Part shown: in pieces, positions 1 to 14,000 of the stretch
Position numbering within the stretch: position 1 is the first letter of the stretch
Layout of the letters: each line of letters starts with the position of its first letter
Assembly (NCBI GenBank): GCA_026413225.1
Contig: CM048575.1
Location: forward strand, 4,988,001-5,052,000
Source of the DNA: Otis tarda
Taxonomy: Eukaryota > Chordata > Aves > Otidiformes > Otididae
DNA: 64,000 nucleotides
Direction of reading: 5' to 3'
Notes under the pieces: generated by a model
Seen by the model: the letters and a program-made list of their open reading frames with translations, nothing else
Databases searched by the model: none
What the model was told of the DNA's origin: nothing
Translations under genes and position numbers: made by a program

Positions 1-3000
1 GGAATCCGCACAGGAGAAACGCTAGTGAGTTTGGTAGGAAGCTGTTGTCGGAGAGGTTTCTGACACAGCATTGCATTACAGCTGACCAGGAGGCGGTTGC
101 CTTTCTTGGAGGAAAAAGCACAGAACGGCATTCTAGCAAAAAGCTTGCTGATTAGGCCTTTTGAGTGTGGTGGGGGTTCACCAGATTCCTCTGGACCACT
201 CCTGAAAACCATTTGTTTTGATCTACCAAATTATTCAGTTAAAGAGACGTGAAATAGCCATGAAGAACTGCAAACGGGCCTTGCGAGACTGAGTAGGCAT
301 TAAAACAGCAAGTGCAGTTCAATGTAAATAAATGTGAAGTGAGATGTTTAAAAAAAAAAAAAACCAGTCCTAACTCCGCATAAAAAATGTGCTCTCAGCT
401 GCGTGCTGTTGCCGAGGAATGAGATGTTGAAGCATCTGTGAAAATGTCAACTCAGCACCCGACAGCAGCCAAAAAAAGGAACCGCGAACGCTTGAAACTG
501 TTGGGACAGAAACAGACAGCGAAGTGGAAAAGGGTTGCTGCAGCAGCGTGTCTGCAGCCTCCTGCGCAGAAAATACGATGCAGTTCTAGAGCCCGGGTCT
601 GAAAAGGAGGGAGCGGAAGTGGAAATGCACCAGCGAGGGAGACCAGCCATAGACAGGGGCCTTACGGTGTTTCTGTAGGAGAAACAGGAGCGAGGTAGGA
701 CAAGGCATCAGGGGAAATGTGACAGTGACAGAGAGAGGCTAAAAAAGATCGATCGTGCGCTGCTGCTTTCAGCGAGCAGTCTGGAGGGCGTGGGATGAAG
801 CTGTTGTTTACCACGTACAAAATTAACAGGAGTTGTAGAACTTCTCACGTCGGCACAGGTGACCTTGGGCTCAGGCAGCCCCCAGGCTACTAAATATTAG
901 AAGGTGGGAAAGAATTTGGGAAAAGAGTCACTGCGTAGTATGCCTGTCCTTAGACTCTTCTTTAGGCGCGAGCTTTTCACCCCTGCCAGGGACAGGCTGT
1001 TAGACTGGGTCTTCACCTAAAAGACCTTCTCGACAGAGCTCGGGGTGCTGCAGAAGTACCAAACGTGAGTTAGTAAACACCACACTGGTTCACCTAAGCT
1101 CTGTTGCCTGCCGTAACTTTTGCACTGCAGTGTCAAGTCATTGTTGTCCCTGGAAGCGGTTCCCTTGATTTAGGCGCAGGAACAATCAGGTGGAAGCCAG
1201 TAATGCCTGCTTCAGCAAATGGCAACGTCTCAAATTGATTGTGATTCACTTGATTTGCATATGTCTTTACATGAGGGGAAGGGTCAAGGGAGGAGGGCTG
1301 AGTTACACATTTCGTATCGATGATTGTTAAATACTACTCTGTCACCAAATCAGGGCTTTTTCAGTAATGCAAGAAGCATTTACAAGTGGTCTCCAGCTGC
1401 TTTCCTTGTAAATCTCTGAAGGTAAGCCTTAAAAAAACCCAACCAACCAACCGAAAAAAAAAAACAACAAACAAAAAGTACCAGAGTGAAAAAAGGTACT
1501 GGACAGGGAATGACAATTTTGCATGAGTACCGATAAAATCGTAGGCAGGCTTTGCCCTGATGAGTCTGTGTTGTCTGTGGTGGAATCCCCCGTCCTGTCC
1601 CAGCCGTGCGTTCCTCCGCTGTCAGAGAGCAGAGCTGGCTCCTCTGCCTTAAATCGGGGCGAGCAGGAAGCCCGTTTTGATGTCTCTCCTCTGGATGCAA
1701 AACCGTCTTGCAGAGCAAGGAATCGGTGGCTGAAGAGATGCCAGCAGTGTGCTGCTGGAGTGAACGCTGGTCCCTTTGGCCAGGAGATCAACTCTTTAGA
1801 ATTCTGTAAAAACTCCCGTAATAGAATGTGTGGGTGTCATAGTTCAGCCCTGGTTGGGACCACCTTAGGCCCCCCCTCGCCCAACAAAACCAGAACATTG
1901 GGGATGAATTGGTTCTGTGGACTTTAACTAACAGCTTTTCACCTAAAGAAATGCTGTGCAAAATTATCAGATCCGTTGTCTTTTTCCCTGTTAATTCTGG
2001 CTCCTCGTGAAGGGCGACTCTGTCTCTAAATCGCACGTGGCAAATCCTGTCGTGTACAGCTGGCAAGCCCTGTGTGAACCAGAACCAAGCCTATCACCTA
2101 TCTTTAGGAAACCTAGTACATGTTTACATAATTTCATATGATATTTTAATTTCATAATTCTTTTCTTTCTTCACAAATGGCTCATTTTTCTCTGCAAGAC
2201 AAACCTCTGAAGTGATCTCCCTCCCTTTTGCCTTACCTTTGTGTTGTACCAGCCTGACAAGCCAGGAAGCGTGAAGCGCGGTGTTGGCCCTGTGTTTCTG
2301 GGACTGTTTGTTTTCATTTTCAGAGCAGCACGTCTTCGTCGCAACCTGATACTCGGTCCTTCATCAGGCCACCTGCACATGTGAATGACGAAAGCTGCTC
2401 TTGTAAGCTAAATCCTGTGGCTTGGTGTTTAAATTAGCGTCCAGACTCAGTAAGAAGAGCTGGAAGATAATTTAAGGAAAGTTTTCTCTTAGAGTACAGC
2501 TTAGGAAATCCTGTGCGATAGCTGCAGGTTCCGTTTCCAGTCTCTGCCGACGTTGTGCGCGTGGCCAGTGTGGCGGCGGCTGGCGGCGTGCCCTGAGGAG
2601 CGCGCGGCCGTGGGACTGAGAGCGCGGCACGGCCTTTGCTGATGTCTTCAGCTTTGCGGGTTTAGGTCAGACCCAAGTGGTGCTGGAGCATTTCTAGTCA
2701 GCTAATTTGCTTTGCTTTGTGGAGTTTTTTGTTTGAGGCGGTTTTGGTTTTGTTGTTAACGCACACACACGCACACATGCGCACAGAAAACCCAACAACA
2801 CACACCACCACCCCCACCCCTTAAAATCTGAGCAGATTCTTTTCAGTGTTTGAAAACAGAGTTTTTATGCTCAAACCTTGGAACTGGAATTTCCCACTGT
2901 GTCCAACAGTCAAGAACAGGCACCTTCACCTCCTGAGGGGCCAAGGGTGCGGGTGCCAACGAGAAATAAAACATAAACTGTAGGGTACTGTGCAGTCGTT

Positions 3001-5089
3001 AGCCTCGGATATTTGCACCACCTGGAAAAGTCATTGCTGCTGTTCAGTCCCACTTTACGGAAGGGAAGAACCTGCCTGAACTTGCAGCAGTTCATCTCGG
3101 AGTCAGGAGAGGCCGTCTGGTGATGGAGTCGCACCTCCCAATGCCTCCCTCTGGCCCGGCGCGTCTCCAGGTAGGAACGGGAAGGCAAACTTAACAGCTG
3201 GCGCTTCATAAACTCCCTGCTCTCCTCAGCTCCACAAAAGACCTTGCCGGCAAACCCAGGGCTGTCTGTGATTGGAAGCTCTTTTCTCACCCTACCCAAA
3301 TTCCATTTTTCTGTTCTTGCGTGTGGCCTCTGTCTTCCTGTCCCTACCGTTAAGGTCTGCTCATTATCTGCAAGCCCCCTCTCTTTCACCCTGTGTTTCC
3401 CCGCAGAGATTATACTCTTCCCGACACAATGGCTAACTGTAACATGTTAGAAGAAGACACTGCTAAGAAATGAGGGGAAGAACCTCAAAACCTAATTTGG
3501 AAGAATTTTCTATTTTTTTAATAAAAGAGGATTCCTTTCCTGCTTTTGAGCATGGCCCCCACTTGTCACTTCTCAGACTCCTCCCCATCTCATCTTCTTT
3601 TGCAGTGTTTTGTGTTGCCCGGCAGCCCCGTGCCGATGCCATGCTCCCTTTTAGGGCGACGCTCTACTGTGTCTCGTGTGCCATTAGTGGTCAGCTGGGT
3701 GAAGGGAGGAGCAGTGAAGAGGTATGGCTAATTTGCACCACGACAGACTTCGGGGAGCAAAGGAGGGTAACCCTTGTAGGGCTCTCCAAATGACCTAGCC
3801 CGTTTTCTGTCTCTGTCTCAGCTTTTGTTCTATCACGTTGTCACTTCCCATTCATCTTTGAAGCGTGTGATAAGATGGGGTGTTGCATCCTTCGCCATCC
3901 TGCAGCTATGGAAAGTCTCCTCTGGGTTTCTCAGAAGAGCAGCTTCAAATTATCCTCTCATTAGTGATGATACATCCCTTTTGAACGCCGTGCCATTCCG
4001 TCGTACCGTTTCAGCGCTGTACATCAGGAGATAACTGCCTGCACAACATATGCCATTACTCATTAAGGGACTGTTCCTGGATTATGGCTGAGGTTTAATG
4101 TCTTGTTAAAGATGTTTAACACTTACAGTTTTGTTTTTAATTTAGGAAGCAGCATGATCAAAGTGCGCCCTGAGAATTTCTCTCCGATTTTGTGAAATTT
4201 GCAGGTTGGCCTGTTCAGAGGAGGTGATCCTTAAATTGAATTGCAGCCCTCCAAGGCGTGTTTGGATGTCAAGCACTGCCATGATCTGACATGTTAATGG
4301 CTTTGAGAAAACAACGTGTTTCAGAGGTAATTGCTGAAGCAGTGAGTTCCCAGCAATATTTTACTTAAAAGAAATGTGCTGCTTCTCCACTGTGAAGACT
4401 GGAACAATGACACTGAACAACTGAGTGATACGAATCTCTGCTTGCCTTTTAATGGTCATTAAATTCTTCTAATAGACTGGAGCAGGACCTCTATCCCATC
4501 CGTTGTTTGGAGCTGAGGATAGCATTAGAATTGGACATGATGTTGTTATTGTAACTGGACTTGGAATTTATTTTATTAAAACAAGAAATATTTTAAAACT
4601 CATAGCATAAACCTGAGAAAAACTGCTTGAGTTAAAACCTCAGCATCTTCAGTTTTACCGGGTGAACTCACCCAGGGCAGTGATTCATATGCTGATGCTA
4701 CGTGTTCAGTGCTTGTCCTCCACCCGAGGAGTTTTGAATGAGTGACTAACGTACCATGCGGGCACAGTCATCCCAAATCCAGGTGTCAGCTTGCTTGATT
4801 CCCCCTTTCATTTCTTTCATCCTTAGCTGATCCCATCTTCTCTCATCCCACCTCTTTCTTCAGGGCCTTTGTTTTCTGTTTGTCTTAAAGGCGAGCCCGA
4901 CCGGCGCTCCTGTGTCCACCAGGATCGGTGTTCGGTGCATAGGCACTGGGATTCAGGAACACTGGATTCCACAAATGGAAAGATGCTGGACATCATCTGC
5001 TGTGACAGGTGAGTCACAACGTCTGAACGTACTGCAGACCCTTTTATGAAAATTAACGGTAGTGAAATACCCGTAACGGAAAGGGGTCT
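1..5089. other. Non-coding stretch, no gene seen
   Basis: No open frame here has a recognisable domain; the longest is 159 codons on the minus strand at 2910-3389. It holds a 14-base A run at 350-363, an exact POU octamer (ATTTGCAT) at 1253-1260, a CA-rich tract at 2761-2822 and a short CpG-rich patch around 2540-2640. I see no CR1 or LTR similarity. It is best read as unique intergenic or intronic DNA. Confidence 0.6.
2761..2822. repeat. CA-rich simple repeat
   Basis: An imperfect run of CA dinucleotides with CG interruptions passes into a C- and A-rich tail ending in short C runs. The alternating purine-pyrimidine part is an ordinary microsatellite, probably polymorphic. Confidence 0.8.
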
Positions 5090-5218
5090 GGCCAGGCTGG
5101 ATGAGGCTCTGAGCAACCTGATCTGGTTGGAGATGTCCCTGCTCCTTGCAGGGGGTTGGACTGGATGACCCTTGAAGGTCCCTTCCAACCCAAACCATTC
5201 TATGATTCTGTGATTCTA
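5090..5218 (+). mobile_element. CR1 LINE, 3' end fragment
   Basis: This is the 3' terminus of a CR1 non-LTR retrotransposon in sense orientation. It starts at the typical GGCCAGGCTGGATGAGGCTC motif, continues through GGAGATGTCCCTGCTC and GGTCCCTTCCAACCC, and ends in two and a half copies of the CR1 tail octamer (ATTCTATG, ATTCTGTG, ATTCTA) at 5197-5218. Only about 130 bases remain, so it is severely 5'-truncated, as is usual for CR1, and has no coding capacity. Confidence 0.95.
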
Positions 5219-8200
5219 GATCCCCACGGTGAAATGTTAGGGTGCTGTGGAGATGTAGAGGGCTCCTAGCTGGCTGTCTGGGATGGTAAAGGCTAACTTC
5301 CGCACAGCTTGGTCATTTTGCAGATCCTGGAAAGCGGTGCACTTCTGTTGAACTGAGTGGAGAGATGAGGGCTATTTTTAAGTTGTAACTGCATACCCTG
5401 CGTGACAAAATCAGCTCGCTGGCTGGTACTGCGCTCTTCACTGCTGCTTTGGCAGAGGCTGGCAGGTGAGATTACAGCTGGTGTTACAAATTCTGCCTTT
5501 GTCATCTGAATTCTTTCTAATGTTATAGATTACACACTTTCTCTAGAGCCTTCTAGCTTGCATCTGAGCATGTTCTTTCTCTGTTTTGCCAGGGAATTTC
5601 GGTGTCTCTAAGTTCTTCTTACTGTTCTAAAGGTCCCTGGACTTACTGCATCCTAAAATCAGGATCTCAGCGTATTTTGGTTACTTACCATTAGATTGTC
5701 AAATGCCAGTTTTCTCAAGACTTCAGTGTGCAAAAACGTTGGTTGAAAATATTAATCTTGAATTAAATTTCCTTCAAGTCTGTATTTCCAGATCATTAGG
5801 AAATTAGAAAGGTGAAATGATGAGGCAGATCAGATCCAGATACATTCTTTGCTGTGGGCCTGATTTCTCCACTGCAGTTTTTACCCAGCTGACAAGATTC
5901 AGTAAAGATCAACCAATTGAGACAACATTTTGTAGGCTTTTGGTGGAGGTGATGGTGCTGTGTCAGTGAGAGGCAAAAAGAAGAATCTTTGATATCAGGG
6001 TGCAGTCTTTGGCTTTCTAATTTTCTTACTGAGCGCAGTTAAAATAAAGTTTGGATGAGACATAAATGGAGTGGAAGGATGATATTTGGCCAAAGCTGTC
6101 ATGTTCTTTGCTGTAGCTTTGTGGGCTAGTAGTTTATTTTTTTTTTGTTGTTTTGCAGTCTCTGCATATGCTGGTTTATTCCAAACTGTAGTCAGTCTGC
6201 AATCTACACGCAAAGGGAGGATGGCAGGACCAGTGCTTCATTTATCCCAACTTCCTTTTGATCATATATGTGTGTTGGTATACAGGTGTATGTATTAAAA
6301 AAAAAACAACTGGAGAATTTCACTACCTCTACCTTGATTTAATGCTGTTAAGCATGTCATTTTACTTACATGATCTCTTAGTAGAGGGATGGCTGCCGAA
6401 GCCGTGCTGCTGTCAGAATTACAGTGTTTGTGACCGTGCCTGGAACTGTTCTGCGTGGAATCCGGTGTCTGAGCTAAAGCAACAGAAACAAACTCCCGTA
6501 GCGCCCTTGAGGAATAATTTCAAGGTCAGTCATTAAAAAGTGAGGTGGCTTGCTCTATAAATAGAGAGTGGAAGTAAGATCGTTGCTAGCCTTTAACAAT
6601 ATGTGCAGGAAGGTTTGAATCCGGTCTCAGCGTTGCTCTTAGAAATTCATCTGTCTTTGCAGAAAGGATGGTTTGGGAAGGAATCGGTGAGAGCATGTGC
6701 GTGGCATCGGAAGAGAGGTTCATGGAGTTAAGCATAAACCTTCTCAGGTCCTGCAGTCGAGGGGAAAGGAAACGGGGATTTGGGAGTCAGCAGGGTAAGT
6801 GTGGGCAATACCCAGCGTGGGAAAGGGGGGGAAGGAGTTGTCCCCTCAGGGCGCTCTGAGCCCAGGAGCGGGGCGGTGATGCCGTCGTACACGTGATCTC
6901 TGCAAACCTAGTGAAACGCGTTTTATTAGATTGTGAGCAATTTCTCCTTCTACAACAGGGATCTACATTCTGCTTTTTTCCTCTTCCTCACTCCTTGGAT
7001 CCCTGAATATCAGTATCACCTCTTCTGCCCTCCAGTGCGCGTTTGTGTCAGAATTAATCACGCTGCCAGGGGCCAGTAAACAGTAAATACGAAGAGCTTT
7101 AGTAGGAACTCACATTAAATAGCATCTGATCAGTCCTAGAGAGTCTGCCATGCAAGAACTGTGCTTGTGGTTTGAGATTTAACATCTCATCTCTGTGTAT
7201 TTCCTCTGGTCAGAAGAAGTTGTTTTGTTACAAAGCTGTTACGATCCTGGTCATTTCCTAATAGGAGTGAGCAAGAGACTCAAAATTATGAGGGTATGAG
7301 TAAAACAACAGTAAGAAGCACTGACGTAGAAGGCAGCGCTTCCCCTGAATAATTTGCTGGGATTGTTAGCGTGTAGTAAGGTAGTAGTTTAGAACAGATA
7401 CAGACAGATGCAGTTTTTGTGGGTTTGTCTGTCTTGGTAGCCATCACTACTGGTGTGAAGCATTGCAAGGGTAATCTGATTTTTTTGTTTTTTTACCAAA
7501 ATTGGCTTTAAGACTATGCACTAGATAACAAAAACATAAGATTTCTTGGGAATAGGTGTATTTTATTTGCTATCTCTTCACAGACTTCCCTAAACCAACA
7601 AGGCGGCATAGACAGCAGCTTTGCGTTTTCTCTGATTTATTGTCTAGGACTTCTTTCGAGACTTCTTTCCATCACTCCGTGCAGTGCGGTAGCATCTCTT
7701 GATGGAAACAAAGCTTATTTCCCTCCTAACTCTCAGTCTTCCATCTTCTTGTATCCGCAGACCCAAAGGGTGATAAGTCAGCTCCAACAATGAGATGAAG
7801 ATGTCCCAATGCAGAAGGTGCCCTCCGTTGCAGCCCCTGGGCTTGTTTCGCAGCCGTTGTGGTCTGAATGTTACTCTTAACCTACAAAGCACCAAGCTGA
7901 TTCATTAGATGCAACAATTATAAAGAGCTGAACCAACCTTGCTTTACCAGGAAAAGGAGTGAAGTGATCAGTCGTTCTTGCTGAATTGCTAGATCACCTG
8001 TCTGTGAATCTGCGGCTGAATTGTCTGGAGAGCGTTGTGTGAGTTCTGGTACTTTTTCGGGGGTAGGTAAACTTTGTAAAATTCCCTTTGTTCTCTAAGT
8101 GCTCCGAGAGCACTCAAAAAACTGTGCTAGTTAATTGGGGTGTAGGAAATCAAAAGTCTGATGCTTTCCGTAAGAATGCAAAGTATCTGAAGGTTTCTAT

Positions 8201-8389
8201 TTTTTAGCATGTTTGGGATGAATACTTGAAAAAGGGTTAACCAGCAGCCAAACCAATTAATTGCAAGATCTTCAAAGCAAATCAGATTTTTTAATTATAT
8301 CAAATTAAGGTTATTAAAAGTTAAGTTCTGAACTGAGAGCATTTTCCGACGAAAGGTGCTGCAACATCATTATTTCTCCCCAAAATGCA
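5219..8389. other. Non-coding stretch, no gene seen
   Basis: Moderately AT-rich unique sequence. A minus-strand open frame of 83 codons at 7644-7895 has a basic C-terminus, but I recognise no family in it and see no splice or promoter context. There are no interspersed repeats that I can identify. Confidence 0.55.
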
Positions 8390-8775
8390 CTTACTGTACA
8401 TTTCTCAAAGCCATCAGCCTTGATTGAAAGCTAATGAAAAAGCTGTCCTGCGTCAGTTTATTCCTTGTATCCATTAAGAATAATTACGGCTGAACAATTT
8501 TTGATGCCTGTAACCTTCGCAAGTGTTGCTAATGGCATTATAAATTGCTCCTTGTCCAATGACTACAGTCTGAAGCTTAATTCAAAAGCGCTCTGTCAAC
8601 AGGGCTGATTTGTGTGGTTAATGAGTGCGTTTAAAACAACAGCCTCGGCTCATGCATCCTAATGTCGATAAGAGGATGTGGTTCAATAAAGAGGCTTGTC
8701 CGTAATAATTAGCAGCGACAAATGCTCTGGATTAGACCGATCGCAGCATTAATGACTCTGCTTTCAGCCCGTTAC
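8390..8775. promoter_or_regulatory. Candidate conserved non-coding element (enhancer-like)
   Basis: This block is dense in homeodomain-type cores (ATTA/TAAT, including TAATAATTAG near 8705 and GCATTAATGA near 8747). It also has a CAATAAA site resembling CDX/HOX13 motifs and a CTTGTCCAATG site resembling SOX motifs. It has no repeats and no open frame. Such motif-packed, repeat-free blocks are typical of vertebrate developmental enhancers in gene deserts. Conservation itself is inferred, not shown, and the block edges are approximate. Confidence 0.4.
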
Positions 8776-10880
8776 AGAAAAAAAAAAAAGTTTCCAGCTC
8801 TAACTTTTGGGGGCTTAGATTAAACTTTTAAAGAACGGTCTTCTGTAAGCCAGCGGTGCAGCTAACCGAACACAAATCTTGACTGCACGCTGTGTCAGGA
8901 GAGTTACTGAGCGGTCCGAGGCCTCTGGGAGAGCCTCTCATGACCAGAGTTAGATTTTTCTGAAAACATTTTTTTCCAAATGCCTATGGGTGAAAGATTA
9001 GAGCAAATCTGCCTTCCACCGTGTCTAGGCTACGGGCGTTGTAATGTTGTTAGACGTGATGGTGTTTGCATGGCTCTCCCAGGTACTGCCTGTTCTGCAG
9101 TTTGGTTTTGCCTTCAAGATACGTGAAGTCAATGCTTGATTTTAAAATACAGTTAGGTTTTAGCGTGGAAAAAAAATCCATCAGAAGAGAATCCATGAGG
9201 TACAACTTAAACACTGTCACTCATACATGGGGAAAATCTCCTTTTAAACAGAAGCCTTGGTACAGATCACCTGCATCTGATACACCAGTTACTAGTGCTG
9301 CCGTCTGAGTCTGTGTGTTCCCTTCACATCCTGGCATGCAAGTTTTGTAATTGGAGAATCTGGGAACAAAAAGCAAAAGCACAGGATGTGGAATGTTTTC
9401 TCACTCACTCCCTCCTCCCCTCTCATCTCTCTCTTTTTTCGTGTGTACTGCGTTTGGTAAGAGTCGCGAATGATGAAAGCTGCGCGTTGGGATGTCAGGA
9501 AGAAGACATGCTGTGATCTTTTTGTGGCGTGGCTGAGAAATGGGTTGGGATAGCGTTTCTCTTCTGTGCTGAAGAAGTCTTTCTGCATCATGTATGGATG
9601 CTGCAGTAGCAGCTGTGGTAGTTCCAGAGTTAACAATCCAGTGCAAACTTCTACCGGAGCTTTTCCCAGTGAGGGAGCGAGTGCACGGAGTCACCCCTGC
9701 AGTGTCACCTTCTCATGGGGTTAGGAGGAGGAGCAGGAACCTTTGAAAGTCAATATATCAGCTAATGAAGGCGGCTGAAACAGGTTTCCTGATGAAAAAT
9801 TTGAATTTGTCAGTTCTGTCAAAGATCAAGTGCTTCAGACATCTCAGAAGCAGAGGGACATTGTGCTAAATCTTGTCATTTTTTTTCTAAAACAAACCCA
9901 GACAGAAATATTTATAGACATTTTTGGGATATGGATTCTGCTCTACCTCATCCGTGGACCATTGAGTTTGCTTCAAAAATGTTGATGATAATGCCTCAAA
10001 TATCTCACAGCCTAATCCTATGACACCTATCTCAACAGAAAATAAATTAATCACATCATTTAGAAAACAAAAATCACAGCGCACAATTACAGAAATACAT
10101 TTTTTTCATTTCCTTAACCTAAAAACTTGGCAGGAAATATTATAGAAGGCCAAAACCCCGAGGAAGAATGAGTGTATGAAATATGGGGTTTCTGTTTGAG
10201 ACAGAATGGCTTGATGTTTCAGTAAAGCTGGAGACTTTTCTTTAGAAATAGCGTTTGGGGTTTCTTGCAAAAATGTGTTATGATCTTTTCCTGTCAATGA
10301 GTAATGTAAAAAAAAAAAGTCTGTTCTTGAAGCGATTTAAGTTGTCAGTAATCAAACAGTAATTACCCCTTTATATCTGCAAGTGAAGGTGATTCTAATT
10401 GATACCAATAACAAAGACAAAGGAAAACACCTGGATGTGTCCTGGTTTAATATTTAAATAAACTTTCATTTTTCCATTCTCCTTGATATAAAAATGTTCC
10501 TCTTAATAACATCATGACTTAATAGTTTAAAAATTTGTTCTTGTTTTGCCAAGACAGTAATTTATTATTCTCTTTGCATTTTTTACCACGTTACTTTTCT
10601 CTAGTTCAGATGTATTGAAAACACTCAATAAAACTGGACTTCAAGTAGAAGTAAAACTCAAACACAAATGTGCTCTGAGAACAGGACATATAATGCACGA
10701 TAGTGCTTCTCTGAGGTATGTATAAGGAGATACCTTCTTTTATTGCTTATGCAATTTTTCTTCCTCCCTCAGCTTTCTCTTCTCCTTTTTCCTTCAGAGT
10801 TTGATACAGAAAAAGAAAATTGCAAGTATAAAGCAGCTGAAGGATTAAGTTCAAAACCAGTCAAGTCAGTGGGAGCCTGT
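8776..10880. other. Non-coding stretch, no gene seen
   Basis: Unique AT-rich sequence with short A and T homopolymers. Overlapping open frames on both strands at 9292-9694 (73 to 114 codons) contradict one another and show no domain. A pyrimidine-rich patch lies at about 9400-9440. Confidence 0.55.
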
Positions 10881-11033
10881 AGAATCATAGAATCACAGAA
10901 GGGTTTGGGTTGGAAGGGACCTTCAAAGCCCACCCAGTCCAACCCCCTGCCAGGAGCAGGGACATCTCCAACCACATCAGGTTGCTCACAGCCCCGTCCA
11001 ACCTGGCCTGGAATGTTCCCAGGGATGGGGCAT
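10881..11033 (-). mobile_element. CR1 LINE, 3' end fragment
   Basis: An antisense CR1 tail. It opens with the reverse complement of the tail octamers (AGAATCATAGAATCACAGAA), followed by GGGTTTGGGTTGGAAGGGAC and the GGAGCAGGGACATCTCCAAC motif, and stops after AGGGATGGGGCAT. It belongs to the same subfamily as the copies at 31848-32059 and 57704-57868, sharing their cattcCAGGCCAGGTTGG-type segment. About 153 bases remain, with no coding capacity. Confidence 0.95.
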
Positions 11034-14000
11034 GTAGGCCCATTAATAAAATTTGACCAAAAGAGAAAGGAGAGGGAGCAGAAAAAATGAGCATGCAAGA
11101 GACAAAAGATCTGGAGCTGAAAAAAGAGAGAGAGGCATTATCACCTTACTCAGACAGGAGCAAGGTGGCTTGACCGAAAAAAAAAATGCAAGGAACTTGT
11201 TTTACGGCCTGTCAGAAGTGAGAAAACCTGAGTAACAGAAATATCTTTTAACCATTTGAGTTTTTTAATGTGTTTACTTACCCCGCTGTGTCTTGTTTCA
11301 GAAGAAAAAATGAATCACCTGTACCTACCTAACACTGACGATGTTACATAGCTGTGATCACATCGTGTTTCTCCCACGTTGCCTCCCTTCCGAACGGAAA
11401 CGGCTTGTCGGTTCAGTGTCTCCGTATGTGACATGTCTCTGGTGTCTCTGTGCCTGCTGTGTCCTTCTTTACCTTACCTACCTCTGCTAAGATTTGGACA
11501 GTTGTGTCCTTTTTGAACGCGTCATCCAAATAAACTTCTAGCTATCTTTGAAATTAACTTCAGAATAAAGTACGAGAACTTCGCGTGGCTGCACAGACGC
11601 AGCGGAAAACCAGCCGCAAGCGAAACTGCCGTGAACGTCTCTGAAGATGTTTCCCTTTGACAACTCGCAGTAAGCTTTCACAAAATATAAAATAATGTGT
11701 CATAGGATAAATGCTAGAATCAAACAATAATTTATTTTGAATCAGAGCAATATAATGTCCATTGTTTTAATTGTGGCCTGCTCAGTGCAGGCTCTGTTAT
11801 CCATAACGTGAGGTGTCACCAAAAATCCAACAAGAGGAATCATCGGATTTTTATTTATTTTTTTTTTAACTGGAGTACAGTAGCCGCTCCATATCTGGTG
11901 TTTGTTAACAGAGTTTGATAACCTTTCTGTTGGTGCATAGAGTTACTGTGTTAGAGTTTAGTGTGTACTGAAAAAAAAATCAGGTTGGAATAGATTAATT
12001 CAACTCAAAATAGATACAGTCTGGTATTTTTCAATGCAATTCTCAGATGCCAGAGTGAGCCGTAAAATTGTTTCCTGATGCTCCATGTTGTCAGCAAAGA
12101 CACAAGTAAGACGTGTTACCACCTCTTCTAGGAGGAAAGGAGTCACTTCTGGGACAAGGGAGTGGGCACGTTTTGGAAAAGTTAAACTCTGGGTACTGAA
12201 CATTGAGAGACTCCACTGCCGGTCAGTGTAAGCGAAATCAGACAAATCGGTTACCTGCTGTGAAACTGTGCCCTCAGAAAGCTCTCTACAGGAAGGAATT
12301 TACTTACTGAGAAAAAGTCTAAATCCGAAACTATCATGAAAAATGAGCCCATTTGAATAATCGGTTGAGGGTAGTGGTCCAATGGTAGAAACCATGAAAA
12401 CGATGATTGCTTTCTGAACACTTAATTCAGATCGTCTCCTCCTCCGCACTGAGTTGTGCAACAGACTTTGAAACAACTTTGAGATCCAGTCTCACCTGTG
12501 GCAGTTTTCTCTAGAAGTTACAAATCTTTAATAAAATCTGAAGTGCTACAGATATTTTGGAATAGTTCTGTGGTGAAAAACTCCAGACGCCCTGGCAGGT
12601 AAGAGCGCTCTGATGTCCCAGCTGCTGCCTGCCTTTCTGTAACACACAGTTCGCTGCAACGGGGCTCCTGCCCTGCCCCTTCTCAGAAGTCATGTGTTTG
12701 CAAAAAAAGATTGATTTAATTTATTTCCTTTAAAACCAAGATGTTAAGAGCAACCTTCATACTTGAATTCAGTTTGAGTATTTACTGTGATTTTCGTGAT
12801 ACTTCCAGCTGGCAACAATTACCAGATATTTTGCTTGTTGCTGTTTTACCTTGACGTTGTCCGTGTCAGCCGAGCTCCCGTAGGCCTTTCGAAGGGCTCT
12901 CCTTGAGACCTGTGAGGAGCAGCAGGGAGGAGAGATGGGGCTGAATTTGGACAGAGACTGCTTTATATATTGTTCATGCCAGGCAAGTGGACTTTTTTTT
13001 TAAATTGCAAGAAAGAGTTGCATTCTTTTAAAGATGCGACTGAAAATGGTGTGGGGAGTGCCTGGAGTATCCTGATGCAGAAAAGAGGCGAGAAAGTCTG
13101 CACTTAGCAGTGCAGAACTCTGAGCGGTGATCCTGAGCCCTTCCCATGAGCGGTGCTGGCTGCTGGCCGATGAGAGCGGGCGAGCGAAGGCCCAGTTGGG
13201 GTCTGGTTGCTCACCGTCCGGTTGGGAGCGTGGCTGAAGGCCGGTGACCCCGCGTAGCAGCTCTGCTGAAATGCTCTGGCCGTTCTGCGGTTGAGCTGGC
13301 GCACAGCGCTGCGCGGTCAATAACGGTTCAAAATACTTTTCTTGGCACTCACTCGTAATTTTGTTTTGCTTGGTTTTTCTTCCCTTAGCAAGATTTCAGC
13401 CAACGAAAGGGAAGTTTGATGCCTGTAAAGTCATTTTGGTGTGATGAACTGAGCGTCACAGCTAGTAACCCATTCATTTAGTCCTCGCTCCTCAAAGTTA
13501 GCACTTTGGAGTGGCACGCTGTGGCTAATACCATACAAATTGCTGGAATGGGCAGTTAAACGCTGAGGTCAGAGGTTAAATGAACATGGTTGTTTATGAG
13601 GACACAGCCCGAATCCATTTGCATTTTAATATTCTTTCTGTGAGACGAAAAACCATTTTGAGGACAGCTTGTTTGGAAATCCCATTAACAGGTTATTTAT
13701 GGGACTCATGACTGCGTGACCCTTAGCCTTGTTTTGTTAAACATGAACTAGACATGAATCAGATGGGCGGCTAGGCTGCTGCTATTGTTTTCCGTAGCAT
13801 TAAATGTCATTGAATTCAATTATTCTGAATCTGACACTTTCTAAGTTATTACCCTCATAATGCTCAATTTTCCTTTTTCCTTTGTCAACCTTATTATTTC
13901 TATCTGCTTTAAAAAGCAGAGACACTCCAAAAGGGCCGTTTCCTCTCTTATCACTGATCTGGGTGAGAATGGAGAGCTTATCTACACAGATCTTAAATAA

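Noticed and set aside
2910-3389. 159-codon minus-strand open frame
   Set aside because: No recognisable family, no splice or promoter context, and an overlapping frame on the other strand.
7644-7895. 83-codon minus-strand frame with a basic C-terminal tail
   Set aside because: The tail looks somewhat protein-like, but no family is recognised and there is no supporting gene structure.
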